A stretch of 64,000 nucleotides of DNA, from NCBI GenBank assembly GCA_016165875.1, contig JABBOT010000004.1, forward strand, positions 7,371,642 through 7,435,641, in the 5' to 3' direction. The notes beneath the pieces are model-generated. The model saw nothing but the letters and a program-made list of their open reading frames with translations, did no database searches and had not been told where the DNA came from. A program made the position numbers and the translations under genes. Positions within the stretch are counted from its first letter, which is position 1. Each line of letters begins with the position of its first letter. Of the stretch, positions 1-13,069 are shown one piece after another. Source of the DNA: Acanthopleura granulata. Taxonomy: Eukaryota > Mollusca > Polyplacophora > Chitonida > Chitonidae.

Positions 1-2255
1 TGCATTACATTTGCTAAAGCTGTTAATTATGGACATTTAATGAATTTAAATCGAAAAGGCCTTCGCAAGGGATTTTGGCGGCACTTGATCACACCGCCAC
101 ACTGCCAGCTGTTTTCCACAAAACACGGAATCGGTTTACCATCAGATGGGAGAAAAAGAGCGGTGAACTATTTTCACAGTATTTAGCCAGAATTGTTTCA
201 CCAGAGGCTCTGTGGAGAAAGGGTCATGAATAACAGTTTCATATATAAGCTCTTTTTCAAGCAAAAGTCAGTGATTTGAATTCGAGAAATGAATATCTAT
301 TTATGTTGTCGCCTCGGGAGACGCAAACATGCAGAGAAACGGGAAATATCTACACTCCGGAAATTCCATTGAGAATTATATAATGGCGCATGCGTACAGG
401 CTTGCAAGAGCTATTCTCTTGTTTTTACCAAAGTTTGTTTTAAATTACAACAGCGAATTTCAACGATTTCATGAAATCATAGTACCTGTACAAATTATGT
501 TTATCCACACTTAACATATAAATGCTTTCATCTGAATATACGTGACAGCTCAAAAAGGGATAATAATTAACGGAAATATCAGACATGTCAATTATTCCTA
601 AAGTTTCCATACTTCGCAAATGATTTGAAAGGTACCAATACAAAGAAGACAGCTAATAATTTAGGTTTCTTACAATTCAAATATTTTGATATTTTGGAAA
701 TATTTTTCTTCCTATAGTCTTTATTGTGGCTCTGAAACCAGAAAGGCAAACAGAGGGCGAGGCCCTTTAAGGAGGTTTTACGGACGAAATTACCATAATT
801 ACTTCGAAAATTTAAGCCACATCTGGAGCTGCTCACTTTCGTCATATTCCCTCACTTGTCCAAATCGAAGATGCCAAGTCATTACAGTGCACTTCAACCG
901 ACCATACTTCAGCTGAAGAAATATGGTTATGACAAATTATCTGCCGTTCCAAGCCTGACTCTTCCCAGAATGGCTGACGTACGGGTTGTCAGCTGGTTAT
1001 GTGGGTCTTCACTTGTTTGTCACTTTGTTTCTTCCATTACCAAATATCAAACTTTATCCGACATATTTATCCCAGATTTGAAGCCAAAATGTGCAAAGCA
1101 CCCAACTGTGAATACATTATATCCTAATACATTAAGCGGTTTGGGGCACAATAAGGTCAAAGTCGCGCTTTGACAGGTCAGTAAAATATGTAACCATTTT
1201 TGTCTAAAATATATTCATTGTCATAAAATTTTGCAACTGAAGTACATAGTAGTATGAAATAACCAGTGAGTTTTAAAATTGATACAGAGTTTTTTTTTCT
1301 CTGTGAAACGATTGAATTGAGTCTAGTAATATAGAATGCTCAGTTTTATACAGGCAACTTTAAATTTAATTCTTAATCATTTTCACAAATTTGATGTGAT
1401 ATGTTTCAGGTATATGACACATCCGTATGTTGATATAACAGGCCCTTGTTGCTAATTTAAGATAACAAGCATTGGGATATGTGTCAAAAAGAAGCAGAAA
1501 AATCGTGACGGCCTAGAAAACTGATTAATCGGAATAGCGCTTATTCGGGCCGAGTATCTGGGGGGAAAAAAGGCCGAGGTAGAAATACCTCTGACAAAAC
1601 TGCCCTATAAGCAGACTCAGCTTTTTTACCCCCCTAACCATTTGCCGTGTACAGTAAACATATTACTTGTTAGCGTAAATAGAGCTTGGAGTTGACACAA
1701 GGCACTCTTTATTGTGCTAAACTTGAGTGAGACGATATGCTTGGCTTATTTACTGGTACAGTGTTAATGCACGGCATATTCTAACAACACACTACCCCCA
1801 CAACATAGAGAGAATCGGGTACTTAACGCGGTTGTGAAATACACATGGATATTTTGTCTGCAAATATTCTAGAATTTGTCAAGATAAGTATTTTCAAGGG
1901 AGGTTGACCGTGAACACTCGTGCAGTAAAAAGTAAAAAGTTTCAGCTTGATGTCTTGGTATCCATAGTCGGTAATTATTTTATTCATATATGTTTGTGTT
2001 TTTCAAATACCCTCATCTTCCCTGGTTATAGAACAATAATAAAAGTCTGGTGTAGAGGTTGTTCCAGGTGTGGCATTTCTAAATAATTTTTCATGTAAAT
2101 ATATCACTAAAACAATAAATAACATGCATACTAGAATGCAAATTTGTTTAAAGACAGAATATATTTCAAATCGTGCCGATACACTGCAATGATCAAAATG
2201 AAATATGGTGATCTTGAAAATTAGGAAACGTTCGTATTTTGCCAGCTTTTGTTTG

Positions 2256-2287
<32 letters not shown>

Positions 2288-3110
2288 CAGAAATATCGGG
2301 GTGGCATGAAATAATTCAGCACGATATCAGCATATAGGATGTGTTGGGTCGGGCACGAAATGCTGTACGAGTCATCTCTCCAACACTTTGGGTTTCATCT
2401 TATACCGATTTGCGGGAATAATTACAGGGGAAGAAGATGGAGAGATTTGACCTGTGAAAATAACGTGTCGTGACGAAGCTTAACGGCTGTTCAACACGCA
2501 GTCTAAGACCTTCCCGGGGAGGATATAAAGGCTAGAGCGGGAAACGACAAACCTGATTTCATCATTACATTTAAGAGACGTTTCTGACCGTTTTCCATTA
2601 TTTTTTTTTTCCTGATTTCCTTTCACACTCAACAGAAAGTTTCACGAAAATTACACTGTGTCAATCCAGTCAAACTAAGAATAGAAGGAAGCTCAAATGT
2701 CTGGCTTTCAGTCTCCACCTTGTTTGCAGATAATTAACCGCCAAGTTATGGTTGGTTTATCATGATATCATCTTACGCACAGGGTAGTGGGAAGGAGATT
2801 AATGACCTTGCCGTACGGATCTCTTACGCAGAAAAAGGCAACTTTCATAAAAATATATGCTCTCCATATGTGCGTATATTTTCATGTGTGGTAAATGAAT
2901 TGGTCAAGGATCATAGTAGAAAAAATGCAATATATATGAAGGGTATTTTATGTGAAACTCTTCAATAGTGTTTGATTACTTTTTTTCTTTATTTAAAAAA
3001 AATAAAACGATTAATTCTCTGTGATTAGTTTAAGCCTAGTCTGGTGAAAAGTGTTTTAAAATCCAGGAGTTGATTTTGTTTTAAGTATTAAACAAGTAAA
3101 ATTAACTTAC
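1..3110 (-). other. Start of TFAP2 intron 2; no exon recognised
   Basis: This is the intron after exon 2, beginning with GTAAGT at 3110. TFAP2 exon 3 is short in vertebrates and ends in a conserved IPDQTVIKK-like sequence; I looked for it on the minus strand and did not see it. Apart from poly-T at 2256-2284, the stretch is AT-rich unique sequence. The segment around 2390-2560 is more complex and could be regulatory. Confidence 0.6.
2256..2284. repeat. Poly-T tract (29 T)
   Basis: An uninterrupted T run in TFAP2 intron 2. No retroelement body is recognised next to it. Confidence 0.97.
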
Positions 3111-3605
3111 AGGCGATCCGTCGTCTAGACTTGGTAGAGATGTAGGGTGATGAATACCATGGATAATGGAAGGATCCTGGTCAATGCCAATATGTGTGGG
3201 TCCGGGCATGAGAACGTCCGGGCGCCGGATTCCCGGATAATCAGGTCTGCGGGAGTCGTAGGAGCCGGGCAAACCCGGGTGGTGGATATTGTGGAGATCA
3301 TCACGAGGTCTGAGGACGTTTCTAGTATCTGGGGTGTGAAGTTGATGATAGTGTTGCTGACCATGAGGGCCTTGTGGGTGAAAAGTGTTCAGATGTGGGT
3401 ATGGATCAGCGTTCACATGATGGAAGTCAACAGGCTGTTGGGGACCCAGGTTGTAAGGAGGCGGGAAGTAGGGCGGCTGGAAGTCCGTTGTGGGGGTGTG
3501 GGAAAGCCGCGGAGCGGACGGGAAAGTACCACTGCTGGTGACTGCCGAACTGACCAGCGGTCCCAAGCCGCCATGGCCATGACTGCTGACCAAATCCCGG
3601 CGGTC
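3111..3605 (-). CDS. TFAP2: TFAP2 (AP-2) transcription factor, exon 2: transactivation domain
   Basis: This exon encodes the N-terminal transactivation region of an AP-2 transcription factor, a nuclear sequence-specific activator of ectoderm, neural-crest-like and epidermal programmes. It is 165 codons long and bounded by a pyrimidine-rich acceptor (ctctcttcacag, just above 3605) and the donor CCT|GTAAGT at 3110, both in phase 0. It opens DRRDL, matching the DRHDG that opens vertebrate TFAP2A exon 2. It then has LSHTP followed by DFQPPYFPPPY (about exon residues 41-51, 3453-3485), the hallmark AP-2 PY motif known to bind WW-domain partners. The middle is His/Pro-rich, and the end (about residues 120-165) corresponds to the vertebrate LGDLSIHSLPHAIEE block. 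No ATG opens the exon, so it needs an upstream first exon. The basic and helix-span-helix domains lie in later exons, which I did not find here. Family identity is strong; the paralogue is undetermined, since invertebrates usually have one gene. Confidence 0.93.
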
Positions 3606-6600
3606 CTGTGAAGAGAGAGATAAGAACGGAGAACAATTAAATATTGAATATCACTTGTTATTTCCTGCGTAGGTAACTTAGCGGGGGTTAGAAAAGTAGG
3701 TTCTACTGAGAATATCACCCTTAGATGAAGAGGGATTATCAACGGATTAACACAAGACCTACGCTGGTATAGCAGTCCGGAGATTAACGGCTGAAAGGAA
3801 GTACAAATATTCTAGACATTAGCAAGACTGATTGCTGAAAGAAATCCATTACTGTATAGAAGGCGTCTTATAAATCCTTCACTTGCGAACAACCGGTTTG
3901 ACACTGATACATTCGCAATTCCCATTTCCATATTAAACCCCAGTACTCTCCGTCTGGGGCTAAAGGTACCCATAACAAACAAGGTTTCTTAGTACCTGTA
4001 AAATAATTCTGAGCAAAGTGCTGGAAGTATGAGTCTGTAAGCCTCCATTGGCCACATATAACTTCACTCCCCAGCAAACACGTTTAGCTTCAACGGACGA
4101 AGATTTTCAAAATACCTAACGCCACGGGATGCTTAAAGAAAATAGCACATGTGCAGTCTTTTCAGGACCCGTCTAAACTTTCACGGGTATAATTTCGATC
4201 ATGAACGTCCGTCATTCTATGGAACATCGGATTTTCCTGTTTTATGAATAGATCTCTCAACCGTGAACGCACAATTATACAGGTTGGGCTCTGCATAGAA
4301 ATCCAGTACAATAACACTATGTTAGCATGTAAATGACTAACATGTAAAAGTGGCCTTGTCAAAGGATTTGTGTAACGGCATGTATAAACATTCCTACCTG
4401 CGAGGTGTTTTACCGCGTCAAATGAACACTCGCATTTTCTTACTTCACCAGATCCCAAGACAAGAAAAGAAATATGTGTCGAACAGCAAGCTCGCTCACT
4501 GGAAGGCGAATGTCTAACCCGGCTTTAACTCATTCAGCTCCACTGTTCTCTGCAATTTGTGCCGCCTATCTGGTAAGGATGCCAGGAATCACCTGGAGCT
4601 AAATGACTGGGTCAGACAGAAGACTGCAGAACGGGAATAGTCGTTCCAATTCACTCCATGCGACACTTTTGCCCGTAAGCTATCTTTCTGGCTGCATGGG
4701 ATGGCGAACTCAAACCGATACATAACGCAATTCTTGTTATCCTTGCTAGGCGAGTTGTGACTGTAGAGAAAAACCTAACATCACCCTCTGATAAAACCAA
4801 GTTCTGTCTCCAGTTTGGCCATTAGTCAAGTAACGCAATTAGTTACTGACAATTGCCTCCTAGATAATAAGTAACTTGAGCCTAACTTTCAAACCCGGCC
4901 TTTAACCACCACCAGATATAAAAGACAAGACGGCGTAAATTCCGGAATTCAGACTCGATAGGTAAATTTCTATGACATAAACAAATGAATAAACAATCGA
5001 TCGAAAATGGTGACGAAATTATATACTTAATGGCTAACCTCCGTATCAATGATGCCGAACGCCGATGGCATTTCGGGTTGCTTCAAGTTACCCGGTGAGA
5101 TGCGGTCCGTAATGTCTGTTACGACGCCCGTGGGAGTGTGCTTCCCATCCCCGTTTAGAACTGTTCGAACCGGGTCCAGGGGGCTAAGCTCCGTCATCAC
5201 TTTCATAGAAGCGGTTTATTGGAAGAGAGGACAGTTGCCTCTGGCAGAATTTCCAAGCCCCTTTCAAAAATTCGATACCCAAGTGGTCGCTCGCTCGAGG
5301 GTATGTTTCGTCTGTCAGCCACACGTCAGGCGCGGGTTACCTGAAAACCATTTCAACACGATGCTCAACCCTGAAAGTGTCCCTATAAACGCTGATTCAC
5401 TCGCCCCGCTGTGGCCGGTACTGTATGATCATCAGCACTGTTTGCAAATAAATTTTGTTGATGTTTTCAGTGCTTATTGTCAATATTATATGAACTCGGT
5501 TGTTGTAGACAAGAAGCTGTAGTACGGCACGGTAGTAGAGCAGAGTAGTCCAAGTCAGGTGGTGTGCCTCTTCAAACAGCCCTCGGGCAGCAGAACATAA
5601 TAAGCCGGTCTGAATGACGCGCTGTATTTTGGGAAGGCCTCTGCTCTTTCCTTTCACCGCTGTTTCTTGTTCGCTGAACGTTTTACTGTGTCCCTGAGCA
5701 GTGGAGGCCGAGCTCTTATGTGTCGCACGATTTGATTCGTCGAGAGCATTAGGCGGCTCAGCAAGTGTTCCGTTTGATCTGTTAGTGTAGCCCGGCCTAC
5801 TTTTTGCAGTTACAAGTCTCAGGAAGCGGTCTACTTCCCTCACTCTACATATATACGCATCACTTAAGTTCACAGAAAAAAGCCATAGTTTTAATCTTTG
5901 TCTCTAATTTATTCTTAACTATTTATCACGTTCGTCCCTACGTGCAGGATACAGCTATGTTTTTGCCTGATGAAGACTCCCTGTCAATCTCCCAAACGCC
6001 GTAGGCTGCATGTCGAGGGAAAAGCTTTGCGTTTGAATGAACGTGGAGGGTCGCCGTTACAGGAGTGACAAATGTAGACAAAGTAAATAGAGACAACTAC
6101 AAACTTAGGAACGTTTGACCTTAGCATTACATTTATAGTGACGTAAATGTATACACACTGAAATCTTATTATATCTTTCTAATAAACCAAGAAGAAGGAA
6201 TTATGACAATGAAAAAGTCTATTTGACAACACTGTCTCATGAAATCTCGTTCTTCTTATGGTAAGATGTATATCTGTGACACTGATGAAACATCCCTTTT
6301 TTGTAATTCGTTCTGACATAGAATTCATTTATATTTATCAGCACGTCTTAACAGCAAATTAAGTATTTTAATAAGTTATTTACTCAGTTACATTGGATTG
6401 TTTTTTTATGTAAGGCATTGTCTACGATGAACCGTTGATATCTGTTTTGGGTATGTCATCTGCATTCAGGTACAAATCATATAAAAAATTTGGATAATGT
6501 CAAGAGAAAACACATGTATTCTCATTTTACAAACAGCAGCTGCACTTCATTGGATGTAAACATGGTACTTTAGGAAACAGTCACCGCCCTCCTCACATCC

Positions 6601-6719
6601 CGCGCCGTTGTTTACAAGTTCCTTTTGACGTGTGCTTTGTAAATTCATTTTAACACCTTCTGAACAAGGTTTAATACTTGTATGTTAAGTAGAACTAAGT
6701 GTGTGGACAGCTGTTTTTC

Positions 6720-6860
6720 TACTTCCTCCGGTGTCACTGCCCAACCCTTATGACACCTTTAAGTTTTCCCATCCCGCCCTTTCTTGACTAATAATTACTT
6801 CTCACCAAGCCATTAATGAGACAAGTGTCTCCAATCAAGTGAAACGCGAGATGCATTGAT
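6720..6860. promoter_or_regulatory. Candidate regulatory block with homeodomain-type cores
   Basis: A complex, non-repetitive stretch holding TAATTA (6792-6797) and the palindrome CATTAATG (6811-6818), both homeodomain-type cores, close together in the long intron of a developmental regulator. Conservation cannot be judged from one sequence. Confidence 0.22.
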
Positions 6861-9651
6861 ATTAATTGATATATTTTCAATTAGCAGTCATATAAGATCG
6901 ATCTCTTAGTAGTAAATTACACGGGGTTATACTGGTACATGTTGTACGACGTCTACATGCATGGGTTTTTATATCTGAACGAATACTCTGTTAAACTCTG
7001 ACCCATGTCGCTTAAGCAATTACAACTGAAATAGGCTATATGCTACATTATCTATAAATCTTTCCCCAAAATAATAAGGCCTGTAATCTGTCTTATTTGT
7101 TATATAAATGTAGAACAATAACTTAAACGAGCTGCAGATTTACATATCTGTATATACATCATTGGTTAAATATTATCGTGTGGTAGAGGGGAAGAAAATG
7201 TCGATAAATTAAGACTGTAGTCCTGTACAGGAAATGAATGCATGATAACGCTAGACAAGGCAAAAGGCACGTTCGTACGGACGAGAACCACGTGCTGGAG
7301 ACAAGGTTGCCAAGAGAGATAAGATGCGAGCCTCGATGTATCAGCGAAGTTCCCATTTAGGTGATATCTGATATCATTACAGCTCTTACCACCAGCCATT
7401 AAGGACAACATGCCCAACACCAGCTACTTGTTAAGCCTTCCCTTGTTAATTTGTGCCGGAAGTGCTCACCGATATCTTCCAAATAGGCAACAAAGTTCAT
7501 TCTTTAGAGTATCTGAATGAGCAATTTATTCAACTCAGTCTGCAGTAATGTTAGTGAATTCAAAAACATTAGAAACTTTCTCCAGTATGGAGCTGTAATG
7601 ACACCCTTAATTGTAACACGCTTCAGGTATTTAAGTACGGTGTCATCACTTTGAATAGTAATATGTTGACATCAGGGAATAGACATATACATATGTAAAT
7701 ATACTTTGCAGTGCAGAAATGGAGAAATTGAATGCTTAGGTTTCAAAAATCGTATCATTTTAACATCAATTTGAAAAAAGCGGGACCCGACCGCCTTCGT
7801 GCTTTTGGCAGGGAAGACGCTTTGTTCATACACTAAGCTTCATGTTGCCCTACAATAGCAAAGAGGAAGTCTACCAGTACATGCCCTAATCCCTTATAAT
7901 CCTGGGGCCCGGATTTATATGGCGGTCAGCTTTTTAAAATATCAATGCGGCAATATTCAGACAAGTGACACTAATGCAAGTTGGCAGATACAAACACTTA
8001 AAACAATAGCTTCTGTTACAATGTCAGCGGTAGCACTAGCCAACAGATAATAGGGGAAAATCGAGAATGAATAATATAAGTTTTCAACATTCAAAGAACA
8101 CTACATTAATTTCGAATGTGTTAACAGCGATTTAATTAGTAGTTATTATACTGAAACGAACAATTTCTGTCTTTAGAATGGACTGGATGACGGTTGTGTA
8201 TAGTAGGTGGTAACGATGAGGAAAATGGGTGGCTGAAGGTGGAGTACTTCAATAAATAACTTCCATTTAGTTTTTCACGTGTCAAATAACAGTTATACAC
8301 TTAAGCACGAAATTAACCATGTCATGTCGATTTGACAAGACTATTGGATGAACCTATCATTAAGTCCCACTTGTCTATACCTATACATATACACGTAACT
8401 TCAATTGGTGTCTGTAACCTTAAGGAGAATAGAACCCTACTCATAAGCGGTTCTCACGCTAGATCTTTTTAATGACTAGACAAATGGTATCAATCCCTCT
8501 ATACAAACAGTTTCTCTTTTACTGGACTCCTGTTGTTGGGGTTTTCAACGTATAGGTATAGGCAAGAATGTCCTCTGCGGGAAGTACCCCATGATTACGG
8601 GCTCTCCCGGAGTATCACTGAGAAACACTGAATACAGTTTGGCGGGATGTCCCCTCCCGCCACGAGAGGGAATCGCCGTCACCTGACTCGCTAGGGGGCG
8701 TGACCACGTGGTGAGACCAAACCCTGCGTGTACGGTCACCTGGTTCATCGGGATATATACAGTGTTTGTAAAACTCTAATAAACAATTGAACATTTTTCA
8801 TGTCTTTTGAAGAAAAACTCTCGTGACTGAAGACTACACGCACAGAACAAGACAATATTTATGCCTAGTATGCAGACGCACAGTCGAACTTAACATCAAT
8901 AGATTTAAAAGAGCTCATACAGAAGATGAAGGGTTTTGTCCGCATTTCTTATTACAAACCTGGGAAATCGATTCCATGGTTCTAGAAATACTCGTGTTGT
9001 TGTCATCAACTTCTTGAAAGACAGATTCAAATAAAAGCCGGCAATTTGTAAACTATCCTTTCCCGCGACCAAGATAAAGTGACTGATTGGTGTATAGGCA
9101 TAGCGCTAAACAGGGTTGCTGTTTAATTCGTAACCAAGACAACATGAAAAAGTCGCAGACTATAGTAATAGGGCAAAGTACTAAGTATAACAGTTGCAGT
9201 TTGAGAAAAATAATCAATGTAGAGTGTTGTGTTATACTCGTATATAGCGGGTTATTAACTATTTTATACCGATAATGAACTGAACAAATAGTTGAAACCA
9301 GGAAATTGCACAAACAAGATTGTGCACATCTAAATACTAAAGGTATATAATCTTACTCTGGGTCACCTGATGTCCTCGAAAGATATCTCCTAATGTAATT
9401 TAATTTCCCATAAATTACATACACGTCAAAGTTATATCTACTGTCATATTTATCAGAATATAAATTGTAACTTTCTGCCTTTAGCAACTAGTTACACTTG
9501 CAGTCTGAGTGTCCAAATTAAAATAGTCCCCATGAGACACTTAAATCAATGCCTGCAATGAGGCATTTTGTATGGTAAATTTTCCAGTGGGTTCAGCTTA
9601 CCTGAAGGGGCGAAAACATCATGCTGCCGGCAGGGATGTCTCAAAATATTG

Positions 9652-9711
9652 CTACCATTTACCGTGCCCTTGTCTTCGTAACTGACTCCTGGAGGCTATG
9701 GTAAATGGTAG
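9652..9711. repeat. 12-bp perfect inverted repeat with 36-base loop
   Basis: ctaccatttacc (9652-9663) is exactly complementary to ggtaaatggtag (9700-9711). The arms could pair as a hairpin, or could be the ends of a very small decayed inverted-repeat element. Flanking target-site duplications are not evident. Confidence 0.75.
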
Positions 9712-10136
9712 GGTTAAACTCAGACGGGGCACGACAGACCGCTGGGCATAAACACTCTCCTCTGGACTGACCACCAAACTAGCCCCTTTGGTAATGACGC
9801 TGGGTGGTGACTCGCGGTCATGTAGAAGTAGCTAGAGCTGGCACACGAGATATGTGCTATTAGCCGAGTTGTCCACAGAGATGGCTTCGGAGGGGGTTTG
9901 ATCAATATGATGGACGAAGGATCCCAGTTGGATTATGACTAGCAAGAATTGGTCTGGGTGCTCTTCTGCTTTTAGCGCCTTAATTTCAGGCTCCCTAAAT
10001 ATATTTTCCTGCTTTTTCCCCTGATCCTCTCACAGTGGGGTAGGTCTTGTAAATGACAGGGTTGGTTTATGTGGCGTCCTCTACTCTAACAGCAAAGCTG
10101 ACGGAAAACAACGACGACTGGGTACCGATAAAAAGC

Positions 10137-10160
10137 ACACTCCACCCCCTCGGGCCCGAT
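10137..10160 (+). repeat. Dispersed 24-bp GC-rich word, copy 1
   Basis: This 24-mer (it contains tccaccccctcgggcccgat) recurs with one mismatch at 13921-13944. GC-rich words of this length should not recur by chance within 4 kb. It is probably a piece of a dispersed repeat, but the sequence on either side is not alike. Confidence 0.7.
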
Positions 10161-11652
10161 TGCACGATAGTTTGGGTCTGAGCATTTCCCCCTAACTTTT
10201 ATCTACTCCAGTCCTCAACAATTATGCTAATCTTCACACCTACAGGCGTTTGTGACCGCAGCATTTTTTTAAAGAGGCGATCACAGGTTGAGGACCGATG
10301 CTGGTAGCTCCAATCAGCTCCTGTTCTCTGCAGGTAACTTTTTTCTTTACGCTGACCCGATCGCGCTGGCCGGTCTTGCCCACTGTATGACCGGTTGTTC
10401 ACATCGGTACAGATAAGACGTGGACAAAATCAAATATCCCCCGCATGTTGGACTGAGCCCACTTGATCTGAACATCTACATTAGACCGAGCGTGAAATAA
10501 TATCATATATGACGAATGTCATGTAGTCAAGTTTTCAGGCTCCTTTTTCGTACATATGTATCAGGCGACAGGCTACACCCCTTTACTTACTCCGTCACTG
10601 ATTTGTATAGAATTCGACCTTACACCGTGTAATTAACGTCTAGTTTCTATAGCTTGGATTTCGTTGGATTCTGTGTCCAATCTAAAAGACGGCGTTCGTC
10701 GGATGCTGTGCTAGGGTCTCTGAAATTGCCATGCCCCCGTTTATTTGTATCCCAAATGGCTATATTGTGTGGAATCTTGTTTATTTGATTAACAGCAGCT
10801 AAGATGGCGAAAAACTCGCTTTAAGAAGTAAAAATGAGGTTGTTTTGTTGTTCAGTGAAGCATGCCTGATATAAACCACCCGATCTCTGTTGCACCCAAT
10901 TGTCCTGCTGACGTTGGCCCATTAAAACTTTCGACCGACGCCTGCCCTTCGAAATACCTCTTTCCGAGACTTCGAAAATTACAGGTTCGCTGTAATCAGG
11001 CATAAAATCGTGCTTCACAAAGGCTTTACATTGACACCTATTGAAAGTTTGGCTAGCGCGAGGGAAACCATATCAACAAAGATATATGCAATTCTGCATA
11101 CACTCCGGCAGGATTTAGTTTATTCCTTCACAAACTACTAGTGGGCCCTTCCCACTTTATGCGAGTGTTTTGTTGGTACACGGCTAATATAGAGCAACCG
11201 GAGGACCAACGGAGCCATCGTGTCCAGTATTTACTGCACATTTATTAAATCTGTTCACCATAATTTGTAGTAGAAGATTAAACATCAGGTAAATGCACTT
11301 TATATAGGCTTTTATGTGTCTTAAGTTGTATATTGTGCCCAGTCTTAAAGGAAACACATGCATACACCAAGTGCGATGAACAGATGTGAATGGTTGTATT
11401 CATTAATAGTGGAAAGTAAGTGAGCTTTTTCAAATACAGAATGTGCTACAAAGGAGAAGGGGTTTTAAACTTTTAGGAGTGTTTTGTCCAAAAATATGAA
11501 TAACAGTCAAAGATAAATAACAACATGCAGCTATTATGCGGTGTGTATTAACCAGAAATCTGTTCATTCACTCACAGATGCAGGTAAAGCCACCTTCACA
11601 AGAGATGATTTACTACAGCTAAACTCCAGTGTAACTCCTTTTCCATTTGAAA

Positions 11653-11876
11653 ATGGCACCAATGAGGTCGCTGTGAGTTCAAGTCCAGCTCATGCTGGCT
11701 TCCCTTCCGGTCGCACTTGGAAAGATCTGCCAGTAACCCGCGGATGATAGCGGTTTTTCCCCGGGCTCTGCGCTGTTTCCTCCCACTATAATGCTGGCCG
11801 CCGTGGTAAAAGTGAAATATTCTTGAGTATGGCGTAAAACACCAACCAGATAAATAAATAAATAAATAAATAAATA
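11653..11876 (+). mobile_element. tRNA-derived SINE with (AAAT)n tail
   Basis: The element carries a Pol III B-box-like sequence, GAGTTCAAGTCC (11675-11686), a body including ccccgggctctg and ctggccgccgtgg, and the 3' segment ttcttgagtatggcgtaaaacacc. It ends in (AAAT)n at 11850-11876. I recognise this 3' segment and tail as typical of a SINE common in molluscan and related genomes; no family name was checked. The head seems shortened: the possible A-box is only about 23 bases before the B-box, so this copy is probably 5'-truncated or decayed. It lies in TFAP2 intron 1, opposite to transcription. It is the only clear copy seen in the window. Confidence 0.65.
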
Positions 11877-13056
11877 CAGATGTACAGTTAGTGTATATCG
11901 GAACATAAACACCTTTATTTGAAGCACTTCATTCTTATAGTTTTTTAGAAGTGATCAATAGTTGCCACATCCAAGTTAACCCCTACATAAATGTATAAAA
12001 GGAGACATCGCGCGAATTACTACCATGCATAAAGAGGAGTTAGATGAGTGCGCTGGGTATCTGCTGGTTCTTGAGTTAGGGTGGTTGCACGTGTTTCATT
12101 TAATACAAATGACTTTACTCTGGTCACTACAAGTGAACATAGCCAATGCATTGACGACTACGATCAGTCAGAAAATAAAGCATGCTGCATTCAGGGATGA
12201 AATTTCCAGATGTAAGAGTAGAGAGAGAGAAAACTCTGGAATATACTTTTTTTAGAGAAACAGATAGTATTATAAATTGTCAGTTGCGAATCTAATGAGA
12301 GAATAAAACTCTTAACGCATTGTCACTCAATACCAATGAAAAGAAATGCCTTTCTTATATAAGGTTTAGTGGAAAAGGAAAAGATTGACACAGCTTAGCC
12401 GCAGCGAAACACTTGTATGCATGTAATTCTCCAAAGCTGCGGTGCACACCTGTCATGGTAAACATCGATATATATCGGCAAGCAGCGAAACCACGTAGCT
12501 CAAGTACATCAGATATAATATACCTTCAGAAAATCAACCACTAATTAGAAGGGGCTCGTAAGAGCATGTATATATTGTATTTATAAGTATGTTGAGAAGC
12601 CTGGCGGGCAAGGGCCTTCGGGGTAGAAACACACGACTCTGATATTTGGTGTCGTTCGCGTTCACTTTATCCCTTCAGGTGAAAGTTTTTGATACTTCCC
12701 TCCTGGCCATACAACCTTACAAGTAGTGCAGCAAGAGGCAGGAATGTTTTCATGTGAATAAAACATGCAAACGCCTCCCAAAAAGGATAAGCCAGACAAA
12801 CCGAAAGTGATTAGCTCGTGTACTTATACCATAATATACATTTATATATCCTGAGGCACTCGGAAAAATTTCGTTTCTTCCTGGCTCGACTGCATGAAAA
12901 ACAATAAGACCGCATAATATAGGCTCGTTGATATATGTCACTCTGAATACTCAGTAGAAATTGATTTAGATCAGTTGAGATTTCAGGAAGATAACGATCT
13001 GTTGATTCTGTAAAACGAATCTTCACAGCATCGTAACAAAATGCAGCATGTAAGCT

Positions 13057-13069
13057 GGGGGGGGGGGGG
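13057..13069. repeat. Poly-G tract (13 G)
   Basis: A pure G run, rare in this AT-rich sequence. A second, of 10 G, is at 50950-50959. Such runs are prone to sequencing error. Confidence 0.95.

Larger units (their letters stand above)
3606..11652 (-). other. TFAP2 intron 1, proximal part
   Basis: No convincing exon. Frames of about 157 codons at 5049-5522 (plus) and 5397-5873 (minus) overlap each other and resemble no family. A complex GC-richer stretch at 4500-5820 and a homeodomain-motif block at 6720-6860 are the best regulatory candidates. The 12-bp inverted repeat and copy 1 of the 24-bp word are also here. Confidence 0.5.

Noticed and set aside
3147..3611. 154-codon plus-strand frame
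   Set aside because: It is the antisense shadow of TFAP2 exon 2, whose minus-strand translation carries the family motifs and correct splice sites.
5049..5873. Overlapping frames of about 157 codons on opposite strands
   Set aside because: Neither translation resembles a protein family, they overlap at 5397-5522, and no splice edges support an exon.
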